From Myotis daubentonii (taxonomy: Eukaryota; Chordata; Mammalia; Chiroptera; Vespertilionidae): a DNA stretch of 64,000 bases. The position numbers and the translations under genes were made by a program. Positions within the stretch are counted from its first letter, which is position 1. Every line of letters begins with the position of its first letter. The stretch lies in the NCBI RefSeq assembly GCF_963259705.1, contig NC_081852.1, positions 59,830,859 to 59,894,858 of the forward strand, written 5' to 3'. Below are positions 1 through 11,279 of the stretch, piece after piece. The notes under the pieces were generated by a model that was given only the letters and a program-made list of their open reading frames with translations, was not told the DNA's origin and made no database searches.

Positions 1-1839
1 GCCCCACGTGGGGTCCAGCCTACGTGGTCCCTTCCTGCAAACCTCCTCCCCAGAATGGGGGTCAGAGGAGGCCAGAGTGGCCGTGTCTTGAGGAAAATGG
101 GGTGCAGGTGGGATGGGCTCTTTGGCTCTTCCCCCACCTCTACCCTCTAAATGCAGATGCCTGAGTTGGAGGGGACCTCGAGGCCACTTCCCGCCACTTC
201 CGTGTGTGCGTGTGCATTTGCAGAGGAACACACGTGTGTAAAGGGGTGCCACTGTCTTCATGTTGTCCCTCCCCCCGGGCCCTCCCTGGACCTTCCTGGG
301 CTGACAGAGGCTTCCACAGGGTCCTGGCCTGCAGGGCCATGAGGCGCCTCAGGGCTCCTCGGTGGCTGTGGCTGTGAGGTGGGTAGGAGGTTGATGGTTT
401 GGGCTCCTCTCCTAATTCTTGGTATGAACAGTGGTTAATCCCGGCGTTGCTCATGGCACCTCTCTCCCACTCACAAACGTTTAAGGTCTCTGTAGACGTT
501 TTAGAACAAGATGAAACCTAAATTGTTTTATGTTCAGAATCCAGGTTTTTTGACGTTTCTCCTTCTGTCTCCCAAACAACTACTCTTCGAAGTACAGGGT
601 TGTCTGGTCCATGGCGAAGCCAGCGGCCACGTTAGCGATGAGCAGACAGGATTGGTGGCCATGAGCCGTGGAAGCCTAAGAAACCTGGTCCCCATCAGCC
701 TCCTGTCCTTGTCAGGGAGCCCGTGTCCCCTCCACCCGTAGCCCACGTGGCCTGGTCGTGAGGTGTGGCCGACAGCGTTGGGGGTGGGGCTGCGAGCAGG
801 CACAGATGGGGTCACCAGAGGAGCTGGGCCTCATTGGAGGGACTTGCCACGAGACCACCGTCCAGGCCACATGTTGCCCTCGTTTAGTTTTCTCCAAACG
901 GACGTGACCAAGGGGATGCTAATGACGACTATTTTGGTCCAGCAGAGAAAAGCAGGGACCGGGTCCGCACGCCCCGCCCTCCTGCCCTGATGCTGCGCGC
1001 GGAGAGGAAGAGCCCGGCCAGGGACGAAGGACACAAGGTCGGTCTCGGGACGTGAAATCCTGGCGGGGGCGGGGGGTGGGGGCGGGGCGGTCTGGGCCGC
1101 ACACCCTTCCCACCGCTTTCCCACGTGAGGATGCGCACGGATGCTTGGCCAGTCCCTGTGCAGGACGGTCACACCCAGAAATTGCAGCGGACGCCCCGGG
1201 AAGGATACGGCGTGGGAGAGGCTGGGGAGAGCGGAGCTCGCTGGGTGTGACCCTCGCTCCCGTGTCCTTGTCCCCACATTTCACGGGAAGCTTGTGCACG
1301 CGGAGCGGCCAGGCTGCGGCAGCAGGCACCCCTCGGGCAAGGCGTGTCGGTGCTTGGCAGTGACTTTTCAAGAAAACCCAACACGCATTTGTTTTTTAAC
1401 ACGTTCTGGTCTTAGACCTTCTCTGTGCCCAATTGCCAAGGGCATTTTAAGGACCAACCATGGACGCACGGGGCACGTTGCTGTCACGTGAAGAACCCCA
1501 GAGACCCGCTGTGGCGGCTGCATTGGAGTCACAGCTGGGGCTTATTTTGTCCGGCTCTGTCAGATGGGCTGAGGCCCCTGGTCCGCCCGGTGCTTCGTTC
1601 ACACTCCCTCTCACTCGGTTTGCTCGGCGGTCTCTGCCTCGGGCCCGTGACGGCCCCGTTCCCCGGTTTTCCTGCCCGCGCGGCAGTCCAGGCACCACCG
1701 CGGTGTCCACGGCCTCCTGCCCACCTCAGTGCCCAGCAACTGGTGTGGACGGATCCCGGATGTTAGTGCAAATGAACGTTTTGTTCCTCGGTGGAGGGTT
1801 TCGCTCTGAGAGAGCCGAGCTGTACCAGGGTGACATTTA

Positions 1840-2310
1840 TTAATCAGTCTTTCTAGGGCCCTAACTACTTTCTTTATCACTTTGCTCTGCGTGTCTAATT
1901 CACTTTTATTACCTCAGCGTGGAAGGGGAGCGTTACGCCTTGATTAGCCATTTTTTATCACCAACAGGAAGCTATCACCTGCGCGGGCCTCGGGACGAGC
2001 GAGGGCCTCGGCAATTAGCGGCTCCCAGTCCCAGCGCCGCCGAATTTAAGGGTCCGCCCCTCACAAATCACGGCCCACCGTCCTTCCCCGAGTCATTAGC
2101 AGGATCGTCTCCTACTCCGCAGCCCCTCACTGGGTTGCGCCTGTTCAATTAGCCCCATAATGAAACTTTCCCCTCGTTTTTCTAATTGGATTAGTAATAT
2201 AAACTCCGGTCTTAATGTATTTTTCAACGCAACCCTTTCAGAATATTCCCTGTCCTGTGAATTATTCTTCTCGGCCTCGTTCGATCACAGGAAGCAAAGG
2301 CAGTTTCTTC
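1840..2310. promoter_or_regulatory. Candidate conserved noncoding element rich in homeodomain cores
   Basis: An AT-rich island inside a GC-rich intron, not resembling any repeat family I recognise. It contains many TAAT/ATTA cores, for example GATTAGCC, CAATTAGCGG, CATTAGCAGG, CAATTAGCCCCATAATG and TCTAATTGGATTAGTAATA, within roughly 350 bp. Such clusters are typical of homeodomain-bound enhancers in vertebrate introns. Conservation cannot be measured here, so the call rests on composition and motif density only. Confidence 0.3.
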
Positions 2311-2756
2311 TACCCCGAAGTTCCAAGAGAGATCACTCTGAAGCTTACAAACCGAGGGGCAACCATATACTTACAAGTCATTTCCGTCGGGTAGTTACTT
2401 GTTGCAAAGAACGGAGGGGCATGGGGAGACCCAGGACAACACCGAGGCGCGCGTGTGAATGGATGACCCCTCCTTCCTGGGTTGACTCGTCTGTCCGTTA
2501 GCAGACGCCCCGGCCAGCGTGCCCGTCCGGAGACCACGCGGGGACGCTCCCGGGTGAACGTTTCCACCCCAGGGCTGCTCGTCCCTCCTCTCGGCCATTT
2601 GGTCCCGATGACATGAGCCCTCTCGGCCCTCAGCTCACGGGTGGACGGTGTCCACGGGCCGCAGCCTCCCTCTGTCGTCCACGTTGGACAGAGCACGGTT
2701 GGTGTATGTGTTGGAGATTTAGCTCACCTTAGAGACACGTGGGGTTTCCTTTCCCT

Positions 2757-2960
2757 TTTTAAAAATATATTTTTATTGGTTTCAGAGAGGAAGGGAGAGG
2801 GAGAGAAACATCAATGATGAGAGAGAATCATTAGTTGCTTCTCCTGCACGCCCCCCACTGGGGGTCCAGCCCTCGACCGGGCCTGTGCCCTGACCAGGAC
2901 TCTCACCGTGACCTCCTGGTTCCTAGGTCGACGCTCATCCACTAAGCCACGCCGGCTGGC
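2757..2960 (-). mobile_element. Ves-type SINE
   Basis: Minus-strand tRNA-derived SINE. It reads from a T/A-rich tail (TTTTTATTGGTTTCAGAGAG), through the GGGAGAGGGAGAGAAACATC segment and a CTCCTGCACGCCCCC core, to a tRNA-like head ending in CACTAAGCCACGCCGGCTGG. Similar pyrimidine-rich flanks (TTCCTTTCCC and TTCTTTTTCT) may be the remains of a target duplication. Confidence 0.85.
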
Positions 2961-3677
2961 TTCTTTTTCTTTTTAAGTTTAGGGAAAATAAATCTCCATT
3001 TTCTTCTAGGTGTTCACAGCCTCTTCTTTATTTTATACATAGAGACACAGAAACACGGTGCTTTTCAAGCCCAGCTGTGTACAAACCACCTGCACATTGC
3101 ACTGCCTCTTGAACTCTGGCCCCAGCTGGGAGCTCCGGGAGGGGACGGTCAAGGGCGCAACCAGCCTCTGCAAGGTCGTGGCTCATCGCTCCCTCCTGCT
3201 GTCAAGGGAAGGGACGGGCCAGCCCCAGCTGCACCAGGGTCTCTGGCAGCTTTCGGTTTCTCTGCCCCCGACTGTAGTGTTTTGGTGCCACAGTGACTCC
3301 AGCCGCTGGGTCACCCTGTTTCCGGAGATGAATCCGGCGGGCTTGTCTGCCGCCAAGAACTTACGGCACCCGGGAGCCACCTCTGGCTGCTCTGCCCGTC
3401 TCGTGCCTGTGAAAGCAGACGGTGTGGCTCCTTCGGGATAATTAGGGTGCCTGTGTCTGAGTTACTCCCCACGCTCTGCTGTGCCGCGAATTCCATCTTC
3501 TCAGCCTAATTGCCTGGTCCCTCTGGCTGTGCTGTTCAGAGCAGGTCATTATCTCACGGGCACTGTAGGCAGGGCTGTCTGCAGGAGACTTGTTATTCTT
3601 TACTTGGTTGCCTGTCATTGAAGACAAGGGTTTAAATAAAAGCATAAAAGGCGCTTTCCTTCTCTTTCTGCTGAAAG

Positions 3678-3766
3678 GAGCCTCCACCGATCCTCGTGAC
3701 AGGAGAGGACAGCGCGGCCAAAGGCAGCAGACCCGTGGCCTCCACTCCGGTGCCCGGCTCCCCCTG
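3678..3766 (+). CDS. TCERG1L: TCERG1L exon 6 (provisional): linker leading into the WW domain
   Basis: An 89-nt exon, too short for an ORF search but supported by splice logic. A pyrimidine tract (CTTTCCTTCTCTTTCTG) leads to the acceptor AAAG at 3677. The frame is open for 29 codons and ends in a motif reading [12 protein letters not shown] plus the first two bases of a Trp codon, just before the donor GTAAGA at 3767. The next exon starts with the G that completes TGG. The same proline-rich PVxxxPxPGxPW motif precedes the third WW domain of TCERG1 and the corresponding WW domain of TCERG1L. The upstream half ([16 protein letters not shown]) is a low-complexity acidic linker. The start could instead be a few codons later, at an internal AG, but the pyrimidine tract favours 3678. 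Confidence 0.85.
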
Positions 3767-3803
3767 GTAAGAGGCCCTATACCCCGAGAGCAAGGAGCTA
3801 GAG

Positions 3804-4018
3804 CAGGGGCGGGCAAACTTTTTGACTCGAGGGCCACAATGGTTTCTTAAACTGGACCGGAGGGCCAGAACAAAAGCATGGATGGAGTGTTTGTGTGAAC
3901 TAATATAAATTCAAAGTAAACATCATTACATAAAAGGGTACGGTCTTTTTTTTCAATAGTTTTATTCATTTCAAACGGGCTGGATCCGGCCCGCCGGGCC
4001 GTAGTTTGCCCACGGCTG
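3804..4018. mobile_element. Non-autonomous hAT transposon
   Basis: About 215 bp with imperfect terminal inverted repeats: CAGGGGCGGGCAAAC at the left and GTTTGCCCACGGCTG at the right. The inner text (GGGCCACAATGG, GGATCCGGCCCG) is typical of short mammalian or bat hAT derivatives. Flanks share CTAGAG (AGCTAGAG left, ACTAGAGC right), consistent with a decayed 8-bp target duplication. No transposase is encoded. It begins only 37 bp downstream of the preceding exon's donor. Confidence 0.8.
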
Positions 4019-6344
4019 ACTAGAGCCTTGCCTTGTCACCAGAGAGGGATGCGTGCTCCTCAGGTGAGACGGGGCTTAAACGTTAATTGGCAGCTCATGG
4101 CAGGTACAGCTCTGCACGCGGTCACATCCTGCAGGGGGGAAAGCGGCGTTTACATGATGCGGTGCCGCAGCAGGGCATCTGCGAACATGTATTAAAATAA
4201 GAATGCCGGTGCGTGTGCGTCAGCGAGCCCGGCGTCTGCAGAAAAGGCGCATGCGTGCCTCCAGCTCCAGAGGGTTCCCTGTGCCCAGGAAGAGTAGCGG
4301 GTGGCTGTTCATAACGACACCAGTGAAAGTAAAATTGCTAAACACACAGAAAAAGGTGAGGACTCCTCCAAGGAGTCACACTGCAAATACCTTTGGGAGT
4401 GAGCAGCATTGGGTTCTTAAATGCCCTTTCAGCATGGAGTGATTTGGAGGCAGAATGAAAAGGTTATTCCAGGAAAAAGCAGTTTTAGAACCGGAGCTTA
4501 GAGAGCAGGATGAGGTTGTGGGGGCTGTGTGTGTGTGTGTGGGGGGGTAGGGGGGGGTGGTGCACTGAGAGAGCGGACATCACAGCCACGGCAGATGCTA
4601 GGTGCCGTCTGCACCGTCGGCGGGGCGTGTCCCGGGGAACCCTGTGGGCTGTGACCTTCCGGTCCTGCTCTTGGCTTATTCTTGTTAGTCTCCAGGCAGC
4701 TCGCTCGAACCCAGAGACAGCCATGGGCTGCACCTGTGTGGGCAGGTGGGCAGGGAAGCCTGCAGTGGGGATCCCCCCGAGATTGGCCGGGCTCTGATGG
4801 ATGCCACGGCGAAGGAGGTGCACTTTGAATCTCTCGGAGGGCGGACTCTTCTGGAAGCCCTCGCCACTGTCAGATGGAGCCCCGGAAAGCTGCGCTGTGG
4901 GGACAGGCTGGGTCCCGGCCGTCGTTCTGGTGTTGAGCCCACGCCGCCTGAGGGTTTCACGTCTCCTCTCAACAGAGCGGAGCCGCCAGCAGCTGCGGGC
5001 CCTGGCGTTTTCCTGCTGCTCGTTATTTAAATACGGGACATATGTTTCTGTGCAGCCACAGAGATGGGTAGATACAGTCTTGCAAGAGGCAGCGGAGTTG
5101 AAGTGATGGTGGTCGGGCGCGCAGACACGTGGCCCAGGTCTGGTTGAATCTCTGCCATCAGCTGCGCTGCCTTGCGGGTGGGGACGTGAGGACTGTCTGG
5201 GCGGCATTGGGTCAGGCTGCCACCCATGTCTCCATCTGCCCCTCAGTGTGGCACACCTCCCCGCAGAAGGAGGGGCTGGAGGAGGTCCCCCCGCAGGAAA
5301 ACAGCAAGTTGAAAGGTGCCCAGGCATTGCTCTCAGCTGTCCTGGATGCTCATGTGGCACCAGCCTGGCCAGCCTTTGGGAGAGATGTGAGCTGCCCACC
5401 CTGGAGCTGAGCGGTGAGCACACGGAGGCTGCGCTTCCAGGCTCAGAGCTGCCTGGCACCCCTCACTGTGCCCGCCTCGCCCTGTTCCAGAGTGGCCAGC
5501 AGAACCTCTGGGCCTCGGCTGTGCTCCACTAAGGAAACGCTGTCGGGGGGCGGGCGCTGGAGCTGGGGATGGTGGGGTTGGAGGACGGGCTGGGGAGGGG
5601 AGAAAGACACCCCTGCGTGTCTCCTCCGCGCTCGAGACTCCCCTGCAACACGTCACTCCCGACACGGGATGAGCAGGTTTACACGCGGAGCGGTTCTTCC
5701 ACGCCGGCTGGGTGGCCAGTTTAACCCGGTCGGACACTGTCTCCCTGGAGACAAGTCCAGGTTGTCACCTGGGCTTCTGACCCATTGGCGGTGGATCCAA
5801 CAGCCCCCTCCTTGGTTTTGATTAATTTGCTGGAATTAATTTGTTCGTTATTTAGATATGAACATATGGGGACATATGTTTCACGAACTCAGAGACGGTT
5901 TACTCATAGTTCATTATGAAAGGATGTAACTCAGGACCAGCAGATGGAGAGGGGTGCAGGGCGAGGTCTGGGAAGGGGCACAGAGCTCCCGGGCTCCCCG
6001 AGAGTGCCACTCCCCCAAACCCGTATGCTCCCCAACCCAGACGCTCTCTGAACCCTGTCTTTTGGGCATCTATGGCAGGTTCATTACACGGGTGTGATGG
6101 ATGACATCATCGGCCAGGGGTGATGGGACCCGATCTCCATCCTCTCCCCTGCCCAGAGGTCTGTGGTTCCAACCCTCTCGTCACAGGGGTGGTTCCCCGG
6201 TCGCCACCCAGCCCATCCTCAGGCACCGTCCCACGCCGCCTGTGGTGAGAATAACCACACACCATTTCACCTTCGCCATGCCTGCTCTCTTCCCGAGGGT
6301 CTGGGGAGCTCTGTGCCAGAAATGGCAAAGATCAAGTACATCCA

Positions 6345-6545
6345 TCCTATAATATAATAAAAGCCTAATATGCAAATTGTCTCCTCAACCAGGTGTTCAA
6401 ACAGGAGTTTGACCAGGAATTTGACCAGGGGGCGGCAACGGTGGCAGGCAGCTGGAGGAAGGGAGCCCCACCCCCACCCCTGGCCGGCAGCTGGCAGCTG
6501 CTAGGGAACCTACCCGTGCATGAATTTTGTGCACTGGGCCTCTAG
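6345..6545 (+). mobile_element. Short Helitron, Helibat-like
   Basis: The 201-bp element starts with TCCTATAATATAATAAAAGC immediately after an A and ends with CTAG immediately before a T. This is the A|TC...CTAG|T signature of Helitron insertion without target duplication. The 5' text CCTAATATGCAAATTG and the 3' text GTGCACTGGGCCTCTAG match the Helibat family of vespertilionid bats. It has no Rep/helicase coding and is a non-autonomous copy. Confidence 0.85.
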
Positions 6546-7705
6546 TTTCATTATAAACCAGGACATCACAGGAAGGAAGGTGGGATGGAGGTTCTACTCT
6601 CCCCTCCCTAAATCTTTGTGTCTGCAGATCCCATGGCCCCCTCACCCACCTGCCCTGGGGATCAGCCAGGACTGTTCAACCAGGCTGCCAGGTCAGCCCC
6701 TCCCTGAGACAAAGGGGTAGGGGGTAGAATGAGGAGAAGAGAAAAGACAGCAAAGGGCATACGGACACTGCCTCTCAATTCCGAGACTCAGCCCTGGGAT
6801 GTGACCCCGTGAACACCAGGCTCTGGCCTGGGAAGGACACTTCTCCTGGGACGGGATGCACAGGGCGAAACACGGAGGGTGAGAGGGACCCAGCGTGTCT
6901 TTGTGCGGGTGGGCAGGGACCAGGCATGTCGCCTCTCCCTCCGGGGCTGAGGTCGGAGCTGGGAGAGAAGCCGACATGTCCCCCACCCCGTGGAGCCTGC
7001 GCATGCTGGGCTTTGCTACCTGAAGGTGACCGTGCGAATCCTGCTCCCCACGAAGCAGCAGCTCTGTGTTCGATGGCGACATCTGGATTTTACGTGTTAG
7101 GGCTGCTACGTGTGGGTGCTCTGTACTGGACTTAAACTTGGTGCAGGGCCCAGAGCCTCTGGGGGTGGGAACAGGGAAGAGGGAGTCTGGCCACCATCCA
7201 GGAATTACGCTGTGATTAAGGGAGGGGAACATGCACGTATTACTTAAAACGATACATAAAATTAACGTCCCATGGTACAGCGGCTCGGTCTAGTGGGAAC
7301 CAGCTGTGACGAGTCGATGGTCTGTGTCTTCAAGGGAAGCTGCTGCTGTCATGCCCGCCACCAGCCATCTGGCCCCGTCGCACCGCATCCCGCTGGCCCG
7401 GAGCCGGGCTCTCTGTGCCCGGATAGAAATGTACCGAGCTAACTGTCACTCCGCTCCCCGGGGAACAATCCCCTAGTAACCCCTGATTCACTGCGTGTTT
7501 CCCTTGCTTAGAAGCTCGGTGGTGGAAGGTCGGGAATCCCCCCCTTTGGAGTCCCCCCCAGCCAGGGTGTCCAGGGAGCGTCTCTGGACCCAGCGTCTCT
7601 GGGCTCAGAGGTGGTGCATCCCTGATGCAGCAAACGTACAAGAGACAGTCTAGGATCCGGAGAGAGTGGGGCCAGATAAATCCCCAACTGTAACGCTTCT
7701 TCCTT

Positions 7706-7972
7706 TTAAAAAAACTTTTTATTATCTTTTTCTTAATCCTCATCAGAGGACATTTTTTCCTCCCACTGCTTTTCAGAGAGAGTGGAGGGAGGGAGAAAGG
7801 GGGAGAGAAACATCCATGTGAGAGACGCATCGGCTGGTTGCCCCCCGTATGCACCCTGACTAGGGGGCAGGGAGCACACACACAACGCAGGTTCGTGTCC
7901 TTGACCGGAAAGTGAACCTGAGATCCCTTGGTGTGTGGGCCGATCTCTGACCACTGAACACGCGAGCCCCTT
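7706..7972 (-). mobile_element. Ves-related SINE, long variant
   Basis: Minus-strand SINE with a longer 3' part than the other copies (TTTTTCTTAATCCTCATCAG then GAGGACATTTTTTCC), followed by the usual GGGAGAGAAACATCCATGTG, a GGTTGCCCCCCGTATGCACC core and a tRNA-like head ending in CTGACCACTGAACACGCGAG. It is diverged and looks like an older subfamily. Confidence 0.7.
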
Positions 7973-8368
7973 TCTTAGTGAAATGGACTTTTCCTAAGTT
8001 GACTGGCACCAACGGGGAAAATCCCCCAGGAGCTCAGTGGGAAAATGCGTGTATCCCCCTGGTAAGGAATGCCGGGGCCTCACGGTTGGGGGGGGCGGAG
8101 GGGCTTTCTGGAAGCCATGCTTCCTGGTGTCTTAGCACCTCCAGTTCCTCAGGGGGAGGGCAGGCGGCAGGGAGGACCCTGGAGGTCGGGCTGGTGGCCT
8201 CCGTGGAGGCCTGTGGGACAGCCAGGCTCCCTGGACGTGCTCTGGCCGGAGGTGAGGTGGTCTCTTTTCTTTGGAAACCAGACCCCTGGGAGCACGTGGG
8301 GTGGGACCCACCGACCCACCGTGTCCTCCGTGAATGTCTAACTCAGGTGGGTTTTTCCATCGGAACAG

Positions 8369-8523
8369 GTGTGTGGTCTGGACGGGCGACGACCGGGTTT
8401 TCTTCTTCAACCCCACGATGCAGCTATCCGTGTGGGAGAAGCCCGTGGACCTGGAGCACCGCGGGGACCTCAACCGGATCCTCGAGGACCCGCCGCACAA
8501 GCGCAAGCTGGAGGCCGCGGCCG
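8369..8523 (+). CDS. TCERG1L: TCERG1L exon 7 (provisional): WW domain
   Basis: A 155-nt exon that enters in phase 2 (its first G completes the Trp codon begun in the previous exon) and leaves after one base of an Ala codon at donor GTGAGC. It encodes the WW domain reading [15 protein letters not shown], then SVWEKP and the tail DPPHKRKLE. Both signature tryptophans (one from the split codon, one in SVWEKP), the aromatic FFF strand and the closing proline are present, so the ligand groove looks intact. WW domains bind proline-rich motifs. In the TCERG1 family they connect transcription elongation with splicing in the nucleus. The sequence is closer to TCERG1L than to TCERG1, which has FFYNP and DRPDD in these places. 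The acceptor is GGAACAG at 8368. Confidence 0.95.
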
Positions 8524-9962
8524 GTGAGCGCGGGCCGCACGCGGGCCCCGTGCGTGTCCAGGCGGAGCGTTCCCGGGGAGCGGGCGGGACGTGTGCTCTC
8601 CCTGGTTGTGGGGGACATTGACTTTTAAGGAAGCTTCAGAATTTAGTAATTACGTTCTTACGGCGCTTTCTGCCGAAACATCGATCCTCCAGGAGGGTCG
8701 GCTCCGGCTTTCTTTCCGTGTCAGTCTTTAACTCAGAGAAGGAAGGCCTTTCCTCCCGCGGCCGCTCCACGTGTCCCTCCCGCCTCATCGTTAGCCAGCG
8801 TGTCATTTTCTCAATGGCTCGTGGACCCCACTGGAGAGACCAGGTGTACACAGATAACGCGTTTCCTCCCCCGGGGGCGCGAAACCACCTGTTGTTTCCT
8901 TGGAGGCTCCTGGAACCCCGTGGAGCCATGTGCTTGGCGAGGGGACGGTGCCGGGCAGCGGGCCAGCTGTCCCAGAGCCCGAGAACATTGCGTGTCCTCG
9001 GTCGGGTCTTTCCGATTAGACCGCCCACATTTTTATTAGCTCTGTGTTGGGCGAGCCCCCCCCCTCAGTTCGTGGGCCACATTGTGGGGGGCACTTGAGG
9101 TCAGCCCTGGGCTGACCTGACACACAGGCGCTTGACCCCTTGAAAGAGGGGTTTGGTTTTATTTTGTGGGTGTTTGTCGGGTTTGCAGTGACATTTTTAT
9201 CTCTACTGATCTAGGGCTAACAGATGACAGCGGCCCCCTCTTTTAGTCAAACCCAGAGGCATCTGCCTGGACTTCAGAAGAGGGGGTTCTACAAGCTTCC
9301 TTGACATTTTCACAGCTCTGAGTAGAAGCCACTGCTCCTGGGAAGCCGGTGTTTGTCTCTCAGGATGGAGAGATGACAAGTTTAATATGTTCGTTTCTGT
9401 TAATATCATAAGGACGTTCTCCAGAGAGCTGGAGCCCGCGCATGCTGGAAAGAGAGGCGTGTTCTGGGTGCCTCTTGAACCGAATCTGTAAAGTCTTAGC
9501 CATGCGGGAGAAGAGACAATAATTTTCCTCCCGCCTTTCTAAGCTCTGGCTGGGCTAACAATCAAATTAGCATGAGACAGATGAACAGGAGAGAATGTCC
9601 CAAATTTCTTGTGGATGTACGTATGGGGACCCATAAGAATGAGGGGCGCAAGGACAAGCAGGCCGAGGAGGTTTATACGCCATTCGTAGCTGGAGAGGAA
9701 GGGGGATGGTTGTGGTTTGAGACTTCAAAGGGCAGGAGGGCCATCACCTGGGCCTGGGAAAGCCAGTGTTTGGTAACTGAGTGTTTGCTGGGCCCTCAGT
9801 AACCACAGGGCCTCGCCGGGTTCCTCTGTCTATGACCCTTAGTTCTTAGTGACTGTGGTTACTGTGATGTAGCTGCCTCCCTGGACAGGGCCTCGGTGTA
9901 AATATTAGGGGGAAGGTCAGGAGTTCTTTCTGCATCTTCTGTTCCTTAAAAATAACCAGGTT

Positions 9963-10181
9963 TGCCGAAACCGGTTTGGCTCAGTGGATAGAGCGTCGGC
10001 TTGCGGACTGAGGGGTCCCAGGTTCGATTCCGGTCAAGGGCATGTACCTGGGTTGCGGGCACATCCCCAGAAGGGGATGTGCAGGAGGCAGCTGATCGAT
10101 GTTTCTCTCTCATCGATGTTTCTAACTCTCTATCTCTCTCCCTTCCTCTCTGTAAAAAATCAATAAAATATATTTAAAAAA
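9963..10181 (+). mobile_element. Ves SINE with clear target-site duplication
   Basis: Plus-strand copy. The tRNA-like head reads CCGGTTTGGCTCAGTGGATA with an A box and a GGTTCGATTCCGG B box, followed by GTGCAGGAGGCAGCTGATCG, a pyrimidine-rich segment and an AATAAAATATATTTAAAAA tail. A 14-bp duplication, AAAATAACCAGGTT, flanks it at about 9949-9962 and 10182-10195. This is one of the best-preserved copies in the window. Confidence 0.92.
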
Positions 10182-10319
10182 AAAATAACCAGGTTAAAAT
10201 ATTCCATGTCCTAAAGAGGCATGCGTTGGGGTGACGAACTCTGCTCCCCCTCAGCTGATGGCAGGCACAATAGAAATTGGGTCTGGGATGGTTTTCTCCT
10301 TTGATAAGCAGGCATCCAT

Positions 10320-10559
10320 TTTAAAAATGTACATTTTTATTGATTTCAGAAAGAAAGGGAGAGGGATAGATAGATCAGTGATGAGAGGAAGAGAGATAGA
10401 AAGATCAATGATGAGAGAGAATCATTGATTGGCTGCCTCCTGCATGCTCCCTCCTGGGGATCGAGCCCCAAATCAGGTCATGTGCCCTGACCGGGAATTG
10501 AACCGTGATCTCCTGGTTCATAGGTTGATGCTCAACCACTGAGCCACACCGTCTGGGCT
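10320..10559 (-). mobile_element. Ves SINE, first of a twin insertion
   Basis: Minus-strand SINE with an A/T tail, a GGGAGAGGGATAGATAGATC segment partly duplicated as GATAGAAAGATC, and a tRNA-like head ending in CACTGAGCCACACCGTCTGG. It is flanked by GGCATCCAT at 10311-10319 and 10560-10568. Confidence 0.88.
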
Positions 10560-10568
10560 GGCATCCAT

Positions 10569-10814
10569 ATTTTTTTAAAAAAAATATATATATATAGTTT
10601 ATTGGTTTCAGAGAAGAAGGGAGAGGGAGAGAGAGAGAAACAACAATGATGAGAGAGAATCATTGATTGGCTACCTCCTGCACGCCCCCCCCCCCCCCCC
10701 CGGCCTGGGGATTGAGCCTGCAACCCAGGCATGTGCCCTTGACTGGAATTGGACCCGGGACCCTTCAGTCCACAGGCTGACGCTCTATCCACAGAGCCAA
10801 ACCAGCCAGGGCAT
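10569..10814 (-). mobile_element. Ves SINE, second of a twin insertion
   Basis: Minus-strand SINE with a T/A-rich tail including an (AT)n run, a GGGAGAGGGAGAGAGAG segment, a poly-C run near 10686-10700 and the head CACAGAGCCAAACCAGCCAG. It is flanked by GGCATCCAT (10560-10568, shared with the neighbouring SINE) and GGCATCCGT (10815-10823), so both SINEs used the same target sequence. Confidence 0.88.
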
Positions 10815-11279
10815 GGCATCCGTTTTTAAGAGGGATATTTAACATGCTGAACGAGGGCTGGAGCAAGAGCCCCTGATAGAAAGCCACCTCTTGAGGTCCA
10901 TCCCCTGGGATCGAGAACTCGGCACGCTGGGGAATGTCAGGAGACCACGCAGCCTGTGAGAAACCATAGGTGCGTCGTGGCGATGGTTCTATTTGCTTGG
11001 TGGAAGGCGGATCACGCAGGCAGGCTCCTGGCTCCTGGTTCAGCCTGCATTCTTGTAGATAATTGGGTGCTGTTTTTACTTATTTAGTTATTTTCCCCAA
11101 CCTTGGTCGCCACGAGAAGGCAGCTAGCTCATTAGCAGTCCACGCATAGTTGCTCTCCCGTTTCTCTCATTTGGAACAAACCAGGCGAGGGCCAACTGAA
11201 ACTGAACCACATTCACAGACTCCCTCCTGAGGCACCTGCCAGTTCAACGCTCTGGAGGACCGCAGGAGGGGGAGGGACG

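Larger units (their letters stand above)
1..3677. other. TCERG1L: TCERG1L intron (5' part cut by window edge)
   Basis: Noncoding DNA before the first recognised TCERG1L exon. It is mostly GC-rich with no ORF resembling a known protein. Two blocks stand out: an AT-rich, TAAT-core-rich stretch at about 1840-2310 and a Ves SINE at about 2757-2960, both listed separately. I found no earlier TCERG1L exon here. The next upstream exon should end in phase 0, because the exon at 3678 starts on a codon boundary, and it probably lies outside the window. Confidence 0.6.
3767..8368. other. TCERG1L: TCERG1L intron 6 (provisional)
   Basis: A 4.6-kb intron from donor GTAAGA to acceptor AACAG. It holds a hAT element at 3804, a Helitron at 6345 and a SINE of about 270 bp at 7706, each listed separately. 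The rest is GC-rich unique-looking DNA without recognisable coding potential, including a short (GT)n/poly-G run near 4528-4560. The 324-aa minus-strand ORF at 4485-5459 has no recognisable domain and is treated as chance. Confidence 0.75.

Noticed and set aside
4485..5459. 324-codon minus-strand ORF, the longest in the window
   Set aside because: GC-rich intron of TCERG1L; composition is Arg/Pro/Ser/Gly-rich with no recognisable domain, and it is overlapped by open frames on both strands, as expected by chance.
8041..8066. Possible exon ending ATCCCCCTG before GTAAGG
   Set aside because: It does not encode the PGSP motif that must precede the split Trp codon; the exon at 3678-3766 does, with the right phase.
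9963..10060. tRNA-like sequences with A and B boxes
   Set aside because: These are heads of Ves SINEs with tails and target duplications, not tRNA genes; the same holds for the other SINE copies.
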